Below, piece after piece: positions 31,501-40,800 of a DNA stretch of 64,000 nucleotides (position 1 is the stretch's first letter; every line of letters begins with the position of its first letter). This stretch comes from Paenibacillus sp. DMB5 (GTDB lineage Bacteria > Bacillota > Bacilli > Paenibacillales > Paenibacillaceae): contig NZ_LRAC01000140.1 in the NCBI RefSeq assembly GCF_001517085.1, forward strand, positions 1 to 64,000, written 5' to 3'. The translations under genes were made by a program, and so were the position numbers. The notes below the pieces were generated by a model. The model was not told the origin of the DNA, searched no databases, and saw only the letters and a program-made list of their open reading frames with translations.

Positions 31501-32634
31501 ATGTTTGAATCCTATCTTTTTCCGATTTCCTATGCGTTTATGTCCTTTCCGGTTGCGGCGCTGCTGTTTACTCTGCCCTTCCTGATTATCCAGTACCGGC
31601 GTTACGGTTACATCCATAAGCTCCGGGCACTGATTCTTTATCTGCTGCTGCTCTATCTGTTAAATGTCTTCTATCTGATCATGCTGCCTTTCCCAGCAAC
31701 CAGGCATAATCTGCCTCCTGCAGGCGGCAGCCTGCAGCTTGCCCCGCTGCAGTTCATCGAGGAAATTCTGCACAACAGCCGTTTCACCGCGGACGACCCT
31801 TCTACCTATATATCGCTGCTGAGCGAGCCTCCTTTTTATCAGGCTGTATTTAATGTGCTGCTGACAGTGCCGTTCGGCATGTTCCTGGGTTATTATTTCC
31901 GCACCCGATGGGTAGTCTGCATCCTGCTATCCTTCAGCCTGTCCCTGCTGTTCGAGATTACGCAGATCACGGGCATTTACGGCTTCTTCGATCATCCGTA
32001 CCGGGTATTCGATGTTGATGACCTGATCACCAATACGCTTGGCGGGATTGCCGGGTACAGAATCGCCCTATGGATATCTGCGGCACTTCCGCGGATTGAA
32101 CGGCTGGATGCCAATGAGGATTTAAGCACCAAACGGGTCACCTATACCCGCCGCGGTATTGCATTTATGCTGGATGCCTGTGTATGGCTACCGGCTGCAG
32201 GCTTGTTAAGCCTGACTCCCGCTCCATATCCTGTCTGGATTACGCTAGCCGTTTACTTTCTGCTCCTTCCGCGCTTGACCAAAGGCAGGACTCCGGGCAA
32301 ATGGGTTGTACGCATCCGGGTGCAGGGTGCCTTCGGAAGGCTGAAGCTCTGGAGGCTGACCGTCAGATACGGCTTGCTGTATGCCGTTTTGCCCGGAATG
32401 AATATTATGCTGTTTGATTCGTCATTAGCTGAAGCCATGAACCCTGAGCTTGCCGCTTCCGCCCGCGGTGTGGTGCTGCTGGCAGATCTGCTGTTTCTTG
32501 TTCATATCGTCATTAGCATATTCCGGAAGAAGGAGCTTTTCTACGAAAGGTTGAGCGGTACCCGGAATCTGATTACCTGGCCGGAGAAGATACAGCAGGC
32601 TGCTGCTGACGAATCACCGCAAATTGCCCAATAA
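31501..32634 (+). CDS. VanZ-like and RDD domain membrane protein
   Basis: A 377-residue polytopic membrane protein. The first half is VanZ-like: about five hydrophobic segments with LNVFYLIMLPFPATRHNLPP, FNVLLTVPFGMFLGYYF and DVDDLITNTLGGIAGY, the last a VanZ hallmark. The second half is an RDD domain (RGIAFMLDACVWLPAAGLL, KGRTPGKWVVRIRV). VanZ of vancomycin clusters gives low teicoplanin resistance by an unknown route, and many Bacillota carry chromosomal relatives without glycopeptide function. The fused RDD arrangement is known in Bacillota. The ribosome binding site is weak (CAGGTGA). The amidase gene starts 14 bases after its stop. Confidence 0.85.
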   Translation: MFESYLFPISYAFMSFPVAALLFTLPFLIIQYRRYGYIHKLRALILYLLLLYLLNVFYLIMLPFPATRHNLPPAGGSLQLAPLQFIEEILHNSRFTADDPSTYISLLSEPPFYQAVFNVLLTVPFGMFLGYYFRTRWVVCILLSFSLSLLFEITQITGIYGFFDHPYRVFDVDDLITNTLGGIAGYRIALWISAALPRIERLDANEDLSTKRVTYTRRGIAFMLDACVWLPAAGLLSLTPAPYPVWITLAVYFLLLPRLTKGRTPGKWVVRIRVQGAFGRLKLWRLTVRYGLLYAVLPGMNIMLFDSSLAEAMNPELAASARGVVLLADLLFLVHIVISIFRKKELFYERLSGTRNLITWPEKIQQAAADESPQIAQ

Positions 32635-32648
32635 CAAGGAGAGTGTAT

Positions 32649-34165
32649 ATGCTGGAATCTTCACCTAAACCGGACCTCAATGATGAGCAGCTGCATTGGC
32701 AGGAATGGGTCATTGAAGCCGATATCACGGCTATACAGACGGAAATGGCCAGAGGTACATTAACCTCAGTGCAGCTGGTGCAGCTCTATCTGGACAGGAT
32801 CAGCAGATTTGATATCGTCATTAACTCTGTTCTGGAGCTTAATCCCGATGCGCTAGAAATTGCTGCAGGGCTGGACCGGGAGCGGCTGGTCTCTGGAGCA
32901 CGCAGCATCCTGCACGGCATTCCGCTGCTTGTCAAAGACAACATTGACACTGCAGATAAGCTGCACACGAGCGCAGGCTCAATTGCATTGGCAGAATCAA
33001 CCGCGGCAAGCGATGCCGTATTGATCCGGCATTTACGTGACGCAGGTGCCATTATCCTAGGCAAATCGAATATGACGGAATGGGCCAATTTTATGGCTCC
33101 CGGCATGTGGGCCGGATACAGCTCGCGCGGCGGGCTCGTTCTGAATCCCTACGGTCCCGGCGAGCTGTTTGTCGGAGGCTCCAGCTCAGGCAGCGCCGCT
33201 TCTGTTGCAGCCAATCTTGTGGCCGCGGCAATAGGAACCGAGACCTCCGGTTCCATTATTGGACCGGCCAGCCAAAACAGCGTTGTCGGAATCAAGCCGA
33301 CGGCCGGTCTGGTCAGCACAGCCGGGATTATCCCCGGCATCGGTACTCAGGATACAGCCGGACCGCTGGCACGGACGGTCTCTGATGCAGCTATTCTGCT
33401 AGGCGCAGTGACAGGAGCATACACTCAGGAGCAGCCGGACCAGAAGGCAGCCGGAATACCATCTGCCCCGGACTACACGGCTTATCTGGATCCGCGGGGT
33501 CTGCAAGATGTCCGTATAGGCATCCCCAGAGCTGTCTACCACGAGCTGGATAAAAATGTTCTGGCAATTATGGAGGAGGCCATCAGACTTCTCAAAGACA
33601 ACGGCGCGATAATTGTTGACCCTGTTGAGCTGCCCTGTCTGGGGGCCGAATGGAGCCCGGTTATGCTTCAATATGAGTTTAAAAGAGGGCTTGACCGCTA
33701 TCTGGCCGACTCTCCGATTCCATACCTGTACATAACCTTAGTGAGCTGATTGACTACAACACTCAGCATAGCGACTTAGCTTTGAAGTACGGCCAGGATA
33801 CCTTGGAATGGCTGGAGAAGTCCGGAGACGATATATCAGAGGAGGAGTATTTTACTGCTCTTCATAAATCCAGAGAGCTTGCGCGGGATCAGGGAATAGA
33901 CTACGCCTTGCGTCAATACCGCCTTGATGCGCTGTTGTTTCCCGGATTTCACGGAACTGATCTTGCAGCCAAGGCAGGCTATCCTTTAATTACAGTACCT
34001 GCCGGATATGCAGCTGACGGGATCATTACTCCGGGCGGCTATACTACAAAAGGCCCCCACGGCGTTACCTTTTCCGGCACCGCTTTCAGCGAGCCTGTTC
34101 TGCTAAAGATTGCTTACGGGTTTGAACAGGCAGCAAGGCGGCGTATTCCGCCCTGCCTGTCTTAA
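32649..34165 (+). CDS. Amidase-signature family enzyme, frameshifted
   Basis: A member of the amidase-signature family (GatA-like amidohydrolases). The Ser-cisSer-Lys triad is visible: Lys in LLVKDNIDTADKLHTSAGS, Ser in VGGSSSGSAAS, Ser in GTETSGSI. The first frame runs to 33749 but ends in an unrelated YLYITLVS. From about 33730 the next frame continues IPVHNLSELIDYNTQHSDL and YGQDTLEWLEKS to 34165, as in intact amidases. A single lost base between about 33708 and 33730 restores one 505-residue protein. The start ATG 32649 has ribosome binding site AAGGAGAG. The substrate is unknown. The catalytic triad lies before the break. Confidence 0.85.
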
Positions 34166-34204
34166 ATAATGCACTCTATCCCATTTATCCAGTGAGGAGC
34201 GGTA

Positions 34205-35677
34205 ATGATGAACAAGACCAGAATTCCTGTACCACAATTGCCAAGAAGCATGCCAGAGAAGCAAGGGATTCAATCCAGCGCAATTTCTGCATTTTTGAAC
34301 CGGGTTACGGAGTCTCAGCTAGGACTCCACAGCTTTATGCTGCTTCGGCACGGCCATGTAGTCGCTGAGGGCTGGTGGGCTCCATATAGCCCGGAGCGCA
34401 AGCACATGTTATTTTCACTCAGCAAAAGCTTCACGGCCACAGCCATCGGGCTCGCTGAAGCTGAGCAGCTTCTGAAGCTGGAGGACAAGGTAATCTCCTT
34501 CTTCCCGGAGGAAGCCCCCGGGGACCCAGACCCCCATCTGGCCGAAATGAATATCCGGCATCTGCTGATGATGGGCACAGGCCACACCTCAGATACCATG
34601 CCGGAAATGATGAATGAGGCCGAAGGCAACTGGGTCAGAGCCTTTCTGCAGCTTCCTGTTGACCGGGAGCCCGGCAGCCATTTCCTGTATAATACCGGAG
34701 CCACTTATATGCTATCTGCCATTCTCCAGAAAGTAACCGGACAGACGCTGCTGGAATTTCTTCACCCAAGGCTGTTTAGCCCCCTTGGCATTATTAATCC
34801 TGTGTGGGACTCCTGTCCCCGCGGCATCAACACCGGCGGTTTCGGGCTCAGCATCACTACTGAAGATATCGCCAGATTCGGACAGCTGTATCTGCAAAAG
34901 GGCTTGTGGAACGGCAAGCAGCTGCTTCCGCAGGAATGGGTGGCTGAAGCGAGTGCGCTGCAGATTCAGAACGGGGACGGCAAGCCGGACAGCGGTGACT
35001 GGTCCCAGGGCTACGGCTATCAGTTCTGGAGATGCCGGCATGGCCTTTACCGCGGCGACGGGGCTTTCGGGCAATTCTGTATCATTATGCCTGAACAGGA
35101 TGCAGTCGTAGCGATTACCAGCGGTACTCATCAGATGCAGGAGGTAATGAATGCTGTATGGGAGCTGCTGCCAGCATTAAATGATACACAGCCTGAGCTG
35201 GAACAGCAGGCTTCAGCGGCAGAGCAATTAGCCGGCCAGCTCCGCTCGCTGTCGATCATGCCGCCGAATATCAGGTCTTTTTCAGCATTGGAGTCAGCAG
35301 TAAACGGCCAGACCTACCGGCTTGAGTCCAACGACCTGCGTATTGATTCACTGGCCATTGCCTTTGGTGACAATGAAGCCCGGCTAACAATACAAGGGCA
35401 GCCTGACGGATACCAGGAGATTATCCTGGGCCGCGGACAATGGGCGGCAAGTCAGGTACGGCTGATGCCCGGTCCGGCAGCTGCCGATGCTATTATGTCC
35501 AGCTTCACCTGGACGGCTGAAGACGTGCTGCAGCTGACACTCCTGATGGTTGAACAGCCGTTCATAATCACGCTTGAGATTAGGTTCAGTGAACAATCCT
35601 TAACACTGACTCAGTCTGCAAACGTAGGCATGGAAGCGCAGGAGCCTGTAACGATCAAAGGCATGAGCCTGGTCTAA
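34205..35677 (+). CDS. Serine hydrolase, class C beta-lactamase/PBP4* family
   Basis: A 490-residue penicillin-binding-protein-like hydrolase. The SxxK motif is FSLSKSFTA (about residue 75), and the YxN motif is LYNTGATYML. A later segment, YRGDGAFGQFCIIMP, lies where the KTG-like box is expected. The C-terminal about 130 residues form a beta-rich extra domain of the type that follows the lactamase fold in many Paenibacillus proteins. No signal peptide is seen, so it is probably cytosolic; esterase or peptidase activity is as likely as lactam hydrolysis. It follows the amidase gene by 39 bases and may be co-transcribed. The ATG at 34208 is an equally good start. Confidence 0.85.
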   Translation: MMNKTRIPVPQLPRSMPEKQGIQSSAISAFLNRVTESQLGLHSFMLLRHGHVVAEGWWAPYSPERKHMLFSLSKSFTATAIGLAEAEQLLKLEDKVISFFPEEAPGDPDPHLAEMNIRHLLMMGTGHTSDTMPEMMNEAEGNWVRAFLQLPVDREPGSHFLYNTGATYMLSAILQKVTGQTLLEFLHPRLFSPLGIINPVWDSCPRGINTGGFGLSITTEDIARFGQLYLQKGLWNGKQLLPQEWVAEASALQIQNGDGKPDSGDWSQGYGYQFWRCRHGLYRGDGAFGQFCIIMPEQDAVVAITSGTHQMQEVMNAVWELLPALNDTQPELEQQASAAEQLAGQLRSLSIMPPNIRSFSALESAVNGQTYRLESNDLRIDSLAIAFGDNEARLTIQGQPDGYQEIILGRGQWAASQVRLMPGPAAADAIMSSFTWTAEDVLQLTLLMVEQPFIITLEIRFSEQSLTLTQSANVGMEAQEPVTIKGMSLV

Positions 35678-35709
35678 CCCGGCGGGCGTCCAGTCTAGCC
35701 CGCTGCACT

Positions 35710-35756
35710 AACAAGCGGCCATTACAGCTCCTTCCGGGCTGTATGGCCGCTTGTCT
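35710..35756. terminator. Long hairpin between serine hydrolase and exoA
   Basis: ACAAGCGGCCATTACAGC (35711-35728) pairs with GCTGTATGGCCGCTTGT (35738-35754) with one bulge, giving about 16 pairs. No long T run on either side. Confidence 0.65.
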
Positions 35757-35771
35757 GCATATATTATTCGA

Positions 35772-36539
35772 TTATACTAAAGGCTCGTTTATCTGGAGAA
35801 TGACCGGACAATGGTCGCTGCCCAGTATATTGCAGTCAATCGCCGCATCCACCAGCTGCGGAGCCAGACGGGAAGAGGCCAGGAAATAATCAATCCGCCA
35901 GCCCACGTTCCGCTCCCGGACTTTGGGCATGTAAGACCACCACGTATACGCACCTTCCGTCTCCGGATAAAAGAATCTAAAGGTATCAATGAAGCCGGAA
36001 TCCAGCAGCGTTGTCATTTTGGCGCGCTCTTCATCGGTGAATCCCGAATTGCCGCGGTTGGATTTGGCATTTTTCAGGTCAATATCGGCATGGGCCACGT
36101 TAAGATCGCCGCAGACCAGCACCGGCTTGTGCTCGTCCAGCCCAAGAAGATAGCTGCGGAAACGGTCTTCCCATTCCATTCTGTAGTCCAGCCTTGTCAG
36201 ATCGCGTTTGGCGTTTGGAGTGTAGACATTTACCAGGTAAAAGCCGTCAAACTCCAGGGTTATCACCCGGCCCTCCGGCTCAGAATCCTCCTCCAGCCCG
36301 TATCTTACCGAAAGCGGCTTGATTCTGGTGAAAACAGCCGTTCCGGAGTATCCCTTTTTCTGCGCATAGTTCCAGAACTGGTAGTACTCCTCACCGTGAT
36401 CCAGCGTAATCTGCCCCTCCTGCAGCTTTGTCTCCTGTACACAAAAGATATCTGCCGCACTCTCCTTGAAATAATCATTAAAGCCTTTGCCCACGCAGGC
36501 TCTGAGGCCGTTGACGTTCCATGATACCAGTTTGATCAT
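35772..36539 (-). CDS. exoA: Exodeoxyribonuclease III (AP endonuclease)
   Basis: A 255-residue Mg-dependent AP endonuclease/3'-5' exonuclease of base-excision repair. Motifs in order: MIKLVSWNVNGLRA, DIFCVQETKLQEGQ, YTPNAKRDLTRLDYR, VCGDLNVAHADIDL and GSDHCPVIL, which hold the Asn, Glu, Tyr, Asp and His of the catalytic site. Start 36539 is preferred because AAGGAG is seven bases before it. The upstream ATG at 36545 touches the ribosome binding site. It is monocistronic. The 288-base region to the next gene is non-coding. Confidence 0.95.
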   Translation of the reverse strand: MIKLVSWNVNGLRACVGKGFNDYFKESAADIFCVQETKLQEGQITLDHGEEYYQFWNYAQKKGYSGTAVFTRIKPLSVRYGLEEDSEPEGRVITLEFDGFYLVNVYTPNAKRDLTRLDYRMEWEDRFRSYLLGLDEHKPVLVCGDLNVAHADIDLKNAKSNRGNSGFTDEERAKMTTLLDSGFIDTFRFFYPETEGAYTWWSYMPKVRERNVGWRIDYFLASSRLAPQLVDAAIDCNILGSDHCPVILQINEPLV

Positions 36540-36827
36540 CTGCATTCTCCTTATATTTTCACTCTATATATTTAAGCTCAATCTATATAGTCTACCATAC
36601 AATGGACTGTCAGGGAGTAAGACGGCGTGATGTAATAACTGGGCTGGGTGTTGCGGGAATATCGCTTCATGGCATGGTATACAGGCTTGTTTTGTACCTC
36701 AATTATAGGAAGATTCGTGAATATCAGGTTCTCTTTTTATATGTGCGAATCTCCTAAGCCATTTGTAACAGCATTAATAGAATCATTGAATATGATAATC
36801 TATCAAATGCAAAAGGAGGTTAGGATC

Positions 36828-37115
36828 ATGGCTATCTTGTTACCGCAGCAGTTTTTCAACCTGCCGGCCGGAGTCGGCAAGTCGTATTACGAAAATTTAA
36901 AAGGCGGGACTAACGCGTCGGTCACCGTCCAGAATAACTCGGCTAACCCTGTATCTCTGGTGCTGTACGCCGTCAACGCCCCTATAATCACCTATGAAAT
37001 TCCGGCGTTTGACAGCCTCACCATCGAACTGGCCCGTCTGCTGGTTGCTGCACTGTTAAGCCCCGCAGGTGGAGCTACCTTCGGCTATATCCAGCTTGCA
37101 ACAACGGATTTCTAA
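36828..37115 (+). CDS. Small beta-rich protein of unknown function
   Basis: A 95-residue protein starting MAILLPQQFFNLPAGVGKSY, with an excellent ribosome binding site (AAAAGGAGGTTAGGATC). The pattern TNASVTVQNNSANPVSLVLY then EIPAFDSLTIELARL is alternating beta strand, like small self-assembling jelly-roll surface proteins. A distant similarity to DUF3992-type spore appendage subunits is conceivable but unsupported: the usual cysteines are absent. It has no signal peptide. It is isolated between exoA and citA. The longer in-frame reading from 36648 has no ribosome binding site and is rejected. Function unknown. Confidence 0.7.
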   Translation: MAILLPQQFFNLPAGVGKSYYENLKGGTNASVTVQNNSANPVSLVLYAVNAPIITYEIPAFDSLTIELARLLVAALLSPAGGATFGYIQLATTDF

Positions 37116-37182
37116 TCAGTATGTTTAACATTTGAGACCAGAGTATCCGCCGTACTCGCTCATAAACCCTCCTTCTTCAATA

Positions 37183-37217
37183 AAAGACCCCTGGACGCTT
37201 AACCGGCCAGGGGTTTC
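37183..37217 (-). terminator. Terminator of citA
   Basis: ACCCCTGG (37188-37195) pairs with CCAGGGGT (37208-37215); on the minus strand the stem is followed by CTTTTATT. Confidence 0.8.
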
Positions 37218-37241
37218 GTATGATTATGGAAATCCGATCCG

Positions 37242-38354
37242 TTATACCGTCTCAGCTTCTGTCTCCGGCATAGGACCTGTATAAACCGACTGCGGACGGA
37301 AAATCCGGTTGCTCTCCGCCTGCTCCAGAATATGTGAGGTCCAGCCGACGATTCTGCCAGCCGTAAAGGTCGGTGTAAAAATGTCCGGGTCCAGCTGCAG
37401 CGCCTTGAGAATAGCTGCAGCATAAAATTCAACATTTGTGAACAGCCGGCGGCCGGGCTTGTATTCCTCCAGCAGCCGGATGGCCGTGTGCTCCACATGA
37501 ATCGCAAGATCAAAGGAAGGGTCCTTGCCGATCATAGCTTCCGTGGCAATCATCAGCGCTTCCGCCCGCGGGTCCTTCGTCTTGTAGATCCGGTGGCCGA
37601 AGCCCATGATTTTGCCGCGGTTCTCCAGGACCCCGCGGATCCACGGCTCAGCACGGTCCATCGTGCCGATCTCCTCCAGCATGGAGATAACCTCAGATGG
37701 CGCACCGCCGTGAAGCGGGCCTTTCATCGCCCCGATCGCACCGCAGACCGCTGCACATATATCTGATTCAGTCGACAGGACAACCCGTGAAGCAAAGGTG
37801 GAAGCATTCATGCCATGCTCCATGCACAGGATTTGATAAGCGCTTAGCGCCTGTACATGCGCTTCTTCGGGAATGCTTCCGGTCAGCATATACAGGTAAT
37901 TCGCGGCATGCCCCAGCTCAGCCAGCGGCTCAACTTCAGGCAGATTGTTTACTTTGCGGTACCTGTAGGCAATGATCGTCGGCAGAACCGATGTCAGCCG
38001 GATCGCCTGCTTCAGGGTTGGCGGCCACGTCGCGTTGTCCTTGTCGCCTAAGGCTGCTACCGCACTTTGAAGGACAAGCATCATCGGGATTGTAGGCGGC
38101 AGCAGATCAATCATTTGCTTCAAATACTCCGGAATCGTCCGCGCTGCTGCCATCTCCTGCTTGAGCTGTGCCAGCTCCTCCGCTTCCGGCAGACGGCGGT
38201 TCCAGAGCAGATAAGCAACCTCCTCATAGCTCTTGCTTACAGCAAGCTCCTTCGCCCAATATCCGCGGTAGACCAGATAGCCCTTCTCGCCATCCACCAG
38301 CCCGATATCTGTTTCACCTGCAACTACGCCTTCCAATCCGGTTACCTTCGCCAT
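37242..38354 (-). CDS. citA: Citrate synthase, CitA type
   Basis: Condenses oxaloacetate and acetyl-CoA to citrate. The 370-residue length fits type I citrate synthases of Bacillota. Catalytic His residues lie in CMEHGMNASTFASR and GFGHRIYKTKDPRAEA. The third catalytic position reads NVEFYAAAIL, with Glu where most citrate synthases have Asp (NVDF). From memory B. subtilis CitA also has Glu here, which supports CitA over CitZ. The start at 38354 (MAKVTGLEGV) has ribosome binding site AAAGGAG; the longer N-terminus does not. It is monocistronic, not in an icd-mdh operon, so it is probably an accessory synthase. It is adjacent to, and co-directional with, an MmyB-type regulator gene. Confidence 0.92.
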   Translation of the reverse strand: MAKVTGLEGVVAGETDIGLVDGEKGYLVYRGYWAKELAVSKSYEEVAYLLWNRRLPEAEELAQLKQEMAAARTIPEYLKQMIDLLPPTIPMMLVLQSAVAALGDKDNATWPPTLKQAIRLTSVLPTIIAYRYRKVNNLPEVEPLAELGHAANYLYMLTGSIPEEAHVQALSAYQILCMEHGMNASTFASRVVLSTESDICAAVCGAIGAMKGPLHGGAPSEVISMLEEIGTMDRAEPWIRGVLENRGKIMGFGHRIYKTKDPRAEALMIATEAMIGKDPSFDLAIHVEHTAIRLLEEYKPGRRLFTNVEFYAAAILKALQLDPDIFTPTFTAGRIVGWTSHILEQAESNRIFRPQSVYTGPMPETEAETV

Positions 38355-38483
38355 TGTTACATACTCCTTTTCCGTTCGCAATAAAGTTAACATCTTATAA
38401 GAAGTATATGCCGGATTTGAGATATTGCATATTTATTGTTTTTTATGAATACATAAATATTTTTTATCAGCGTAGGAATCAGC

Positions 38484-39320
38484 CTACTTCATCAGCTGCT
38501 GCAGCTTGGATTCTGTACCGGATTCTGCAGCCGGAGTGTAGATGCTGCAGCGTAAATCGGCAGTGCCGTGTACCTGGAGCGAGGTGAGGTGGAAGAGCAT
38601 TTTTCCTGCTTTGGCATGGCGGAATTCCAGGACTACATCCGGCGCACTGCTGACCCTGCTCTCCTCCCACAGCTCCTGAAAACGGGGATGCCGCCCCTTC
38701 ATCTCCGCGATAAAATCATCATACCAGCGGTCTTCAACATATTGCCCGTAATAGGCACGGAAAATAGACAGATACCCCCTCACAAACTGCTCCCAGTTCA
38801 CAGCCAGGCGCTGGAATTCCTTGCGGACGAACAAGAGGGAGATCATATTCCGCCCCTCTGCCGGGAGCTGCGCAAAATCCAGAAATACATGGGCAGCCGC
38901 TTCGTTCCAGCCTACGATATTACAGTGACGGTCGGAAATAATGGTCGGACAGGTCGTAAGCTCCTGCAATATTTTTTGCAGGGAGGGGCTGATTACGGTA
39001 ACCTCCTCCTGCTGATAGGCCGCCGGGCCGGGGCCGTTGTCCAGTGCCAGAGCAAACAGATAATTTCGCTCATCCTTGGTCAGCCTCAGCGCCGCGGCTA
39101 TGCATTCAAGCACCGAGGGTGACACCTTGATGTCCCTGCCTTGCTCAAGCCATGTATACCATGTACTGCTTACCCCTGCAAGCTGTGCTACCTCTTCTCG
39201 TCTCAGGCCGGGAGTCCGTCTGCGCGTCCCTTCCGGCAGCCCGACGGAAGCCGGCGTAAGCGATGCCCTGCGTGATTTGAGAAACCCCGACAAAGCCTGC
39301 AATCTAGTCTCATTAGACAT
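38484..39320 (-). CDS. XRE-family regulator with MmyB-like ligand domain
   Basis: A 278-residue regulator. The N-terminal helix-turn-helix is LRREEVAQLAGVSSTWYTWL preceded by RRRTPGLR, a motif typical of the MmyB family. The C-terminal domain (PTIISDRHCNIVGWNEAA, ISLLFVRKEFQRLAVNWEQF, LEFRHAKAGKMLFHLTSLQV) is the PAS-like MmyB ligand pocket, thought to bind fatty-acid-like molecules in characterised members. It is divergent from fabF with an inverted-repeat operator between them, so it may control fabF and itself. Fatty-acid sensing is inferred from family and neighbour. Confidence 0.88.
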   Translation of the reverse strand: MSNETRLQALSGFLKSRRASLTPASVGLPEGTRRRTPGLRREEVAQLAGVSSTWYTWLEQGRDIKVSPSVLECIAAALRLTKDERNYLFALALDNGPGPAAYQQEEVTVISPSLQKILQELTTCPTIISDRHCNIVGWNEAAAHVFLDFAQLPAEGRNMISLLFVRKEFQRLAVNWEQFVRGYLSIFRAYYGQYVEDRWYDDFIAEMKGRHPRFQELWEESRVSSAPDVVLEFRHAKAGKMLFHLTSLQVHGTADLRCSIYTPAAESGTESKLQQLMK

Positions 39321-39350
39321 TTTGTATACCCGCCTTATCCAGATTCAATA

Positions 39351-39379
39351 TTACACTAGTAGTAATTATACTAGTATAA
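39351..39379. promoter_or_regulatory. Inverted-repeat operator between MmyB-type regulator and fabF
   Basis: TTACACTAGTA (39351-39361) and TACTAGTATAA (39369-39379) form an 11-base inverted repeat with one mismatch and a 7-base spacer. It is placed 31 bases upstream of the regulator start and about 90 bases before fabF. Confidence 0.6.
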
Positions 39380-39467
39380 ACCACAACTTGTAATAGGATA
39401 AGCAAAGTGAAAAAATAGGGTTTGTACCCTATGGAAGAATAAACAGCCTGATTATAGGAGGATTTAT

Positions 39468-40703
39468 ATGGAACGTGTAGTTATCACTGGCATGGGAGTC
39501 ATTTCACCGCTTGGCAATACTGTAGAGAAATTCTGGAGGCGCCTTAGCGCCGGAGAATCCGGTGTTTCGCCCATTACTTCATTTGATACAGCCCGCTATA
39601 AGAGCAAAATCGCCGGACAGGTCAGGGACTTCGATCCGGAAGGCCGGTTCGGCCGCAAGGAAGCCCGCCGGATGGACCGGTTCACCCAGTTTGCGCTGGC
39701 TGCCGCCGAGGATGCCTGGGCCGATTCCGGCCTGCAGCTGGAGCAGATTGACCGGGAGCGGCTCGGTGTATATGTCGGTTCAGGCGTCGGCGGCATTCAT
39801 ACCCTAATGGAGCAGGCTGAGCTGCTCAGGGCCCGCGGGCCGGAAAGAGTCAGCCCGACACTCATCCCCATGCTGATTTCCAATATGGCCGCAGCTGCAA
39901 TCAGTATACGGTTTGGCGCACTTGGCCCTGCACTCTCGCCTGTTACCGCCTGCTCCATCGGCAACACCGCCATCGGTGAGGCTTTCCGGCTGATCCGTTA
40001 CGGCGGTGCCGACTGTATAATTGCCGGCGGTGCGGAAGCTGCCATTACTGAAATCTCGCTGGCCAGCTTCGGTAACGCCACTTCACTCTCTACCCGTAAT
40101 GAAGAACCGGAGAAGGCCAGCCGTCCGTTTGACGGCAGCCGGGACGGCTTCGTGATCGGCGAAGGCGGCGCCATCCTCATTTTGGAGTCACTGTCACATG
40201 CCCTGCGCCGGAACGCTAATATATATGCCGAAGTTACCGGCTACGGGGCCAGCTCGGATGCTTATCATATGGTTGCAACCCACCCAGAAGGCACAGGTGC
40301 TTATCTGGCTATGAAGCTGGCTTTGGGTGAAGCGGGGATTCAGCCTGAAGAAGTGGACCTGATCAGCGCCCATGCCACCAGCACCCTGATAGGCGACCGT
40401 TCGGAAACAGCAGCGATCAAGAAGCTGTTCGGGGAAGCGGCATACCGTATTCCGGTCACAGCCAATAAATCAATGACCGGTCACGCACTGGGGGCGGCCG
40501 GCGGACTGGAGGCGGTTGCTCTGATCAAGAGTATTGAACAGGGTCTAATACCGCCTACAATCAACCAGGAGTCGCCGGATGAAGTCTGCGATCTGGACTA
40601 TGTGCCGAATACCGCCCGGAAGGCAGAGCTGGATATCGGCATATCCAATTCGTTCGGCTTCGGCGGGCACAACGCCGTAATCGTGCTCCGGAAGTACCGG
40701 TAA
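39468..40703 (+). CDS. fabF: Beta-ketoacyl-ACP synthase II
   Basis: A 411-residue condensing enzyme that elongates acyl-ACP with malonyl-ACP. The catalytic Cys is in SPVTACSIGNTAIGEA. The two His are in LISAHATST and NKSMTGHALGAAGG, so the full Cys-His-His triad is present. The ending SNSFGFGGHNAVIVL is typical. It stands alone, not with fabH or acpP, and faces an MmyB-type regulator across an inverted repeat. It may therefore be a second, regulated KAS II rather than the housekeeping copy. The ribosome binding site AGGAGG lies seven bases before ATG. Confidence 0.93.
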   Translation: MERVVITGMGVISPLGNTVEKFWRRLSAGESGVSPITSFDTARYKSKIAGQVRDFDPEGRFGRKEARRMDRFTQFALAAAEDAWADSGLQLEQIDRERLGVYVGSGVGGIHTLMEQAELLRARGPERVSPTLIPMLISNMAAAAISIRFGALGPALSPVTACSIGNTAIGEAFRLIRYGGADCIIAGGAEAAITEISLASFGNATSLSTRNEEPEKASRPFDGSRDGFVIGEGGAILILESLSHALRRNANIYAEVTGYGASSDAYHMVATHPEGTGAYLAMKLALGEAGIQPEEVDLISAHATSTLIGDRSETAAIKKLFGEAAYRIPVTANKSMTGHALGAAGGLEAVALIKSIEQGLIPPTINQESPDEVCDLDYVPNTARKAELDIGISNSFGFGGHNAVIVLRKYR

Positions 40704-40733
40704 TTCTTATTCCCCCCACATCCTCAGCATAGC

Positions 40734-40775
40734 AGCAGCCCGCCTGGCGCATTGAATGCGCCAGGCGGGCTGCTC
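40734..40775. terminator. Perfect 20-pair hairpin between fabF and arabinanase
   Basis: AGCAGCCCGCCTGGCGCATT (40734-40753) is followed two bases later by its exact complement (40756-40775). T runs are lacking, but it separates convergent genes. Confidence 0.75.
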
Positions 40776-40800
40776 GTTACCTAATCAGTATTTCGCTATG

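Noticed and set aside
36648..36827. N-terminal extension of the small beta-rich protein
   Set aside because: No ribosome binding site at 36648. A very strong one precedes ATG 36828, and the extension is not protein-like.
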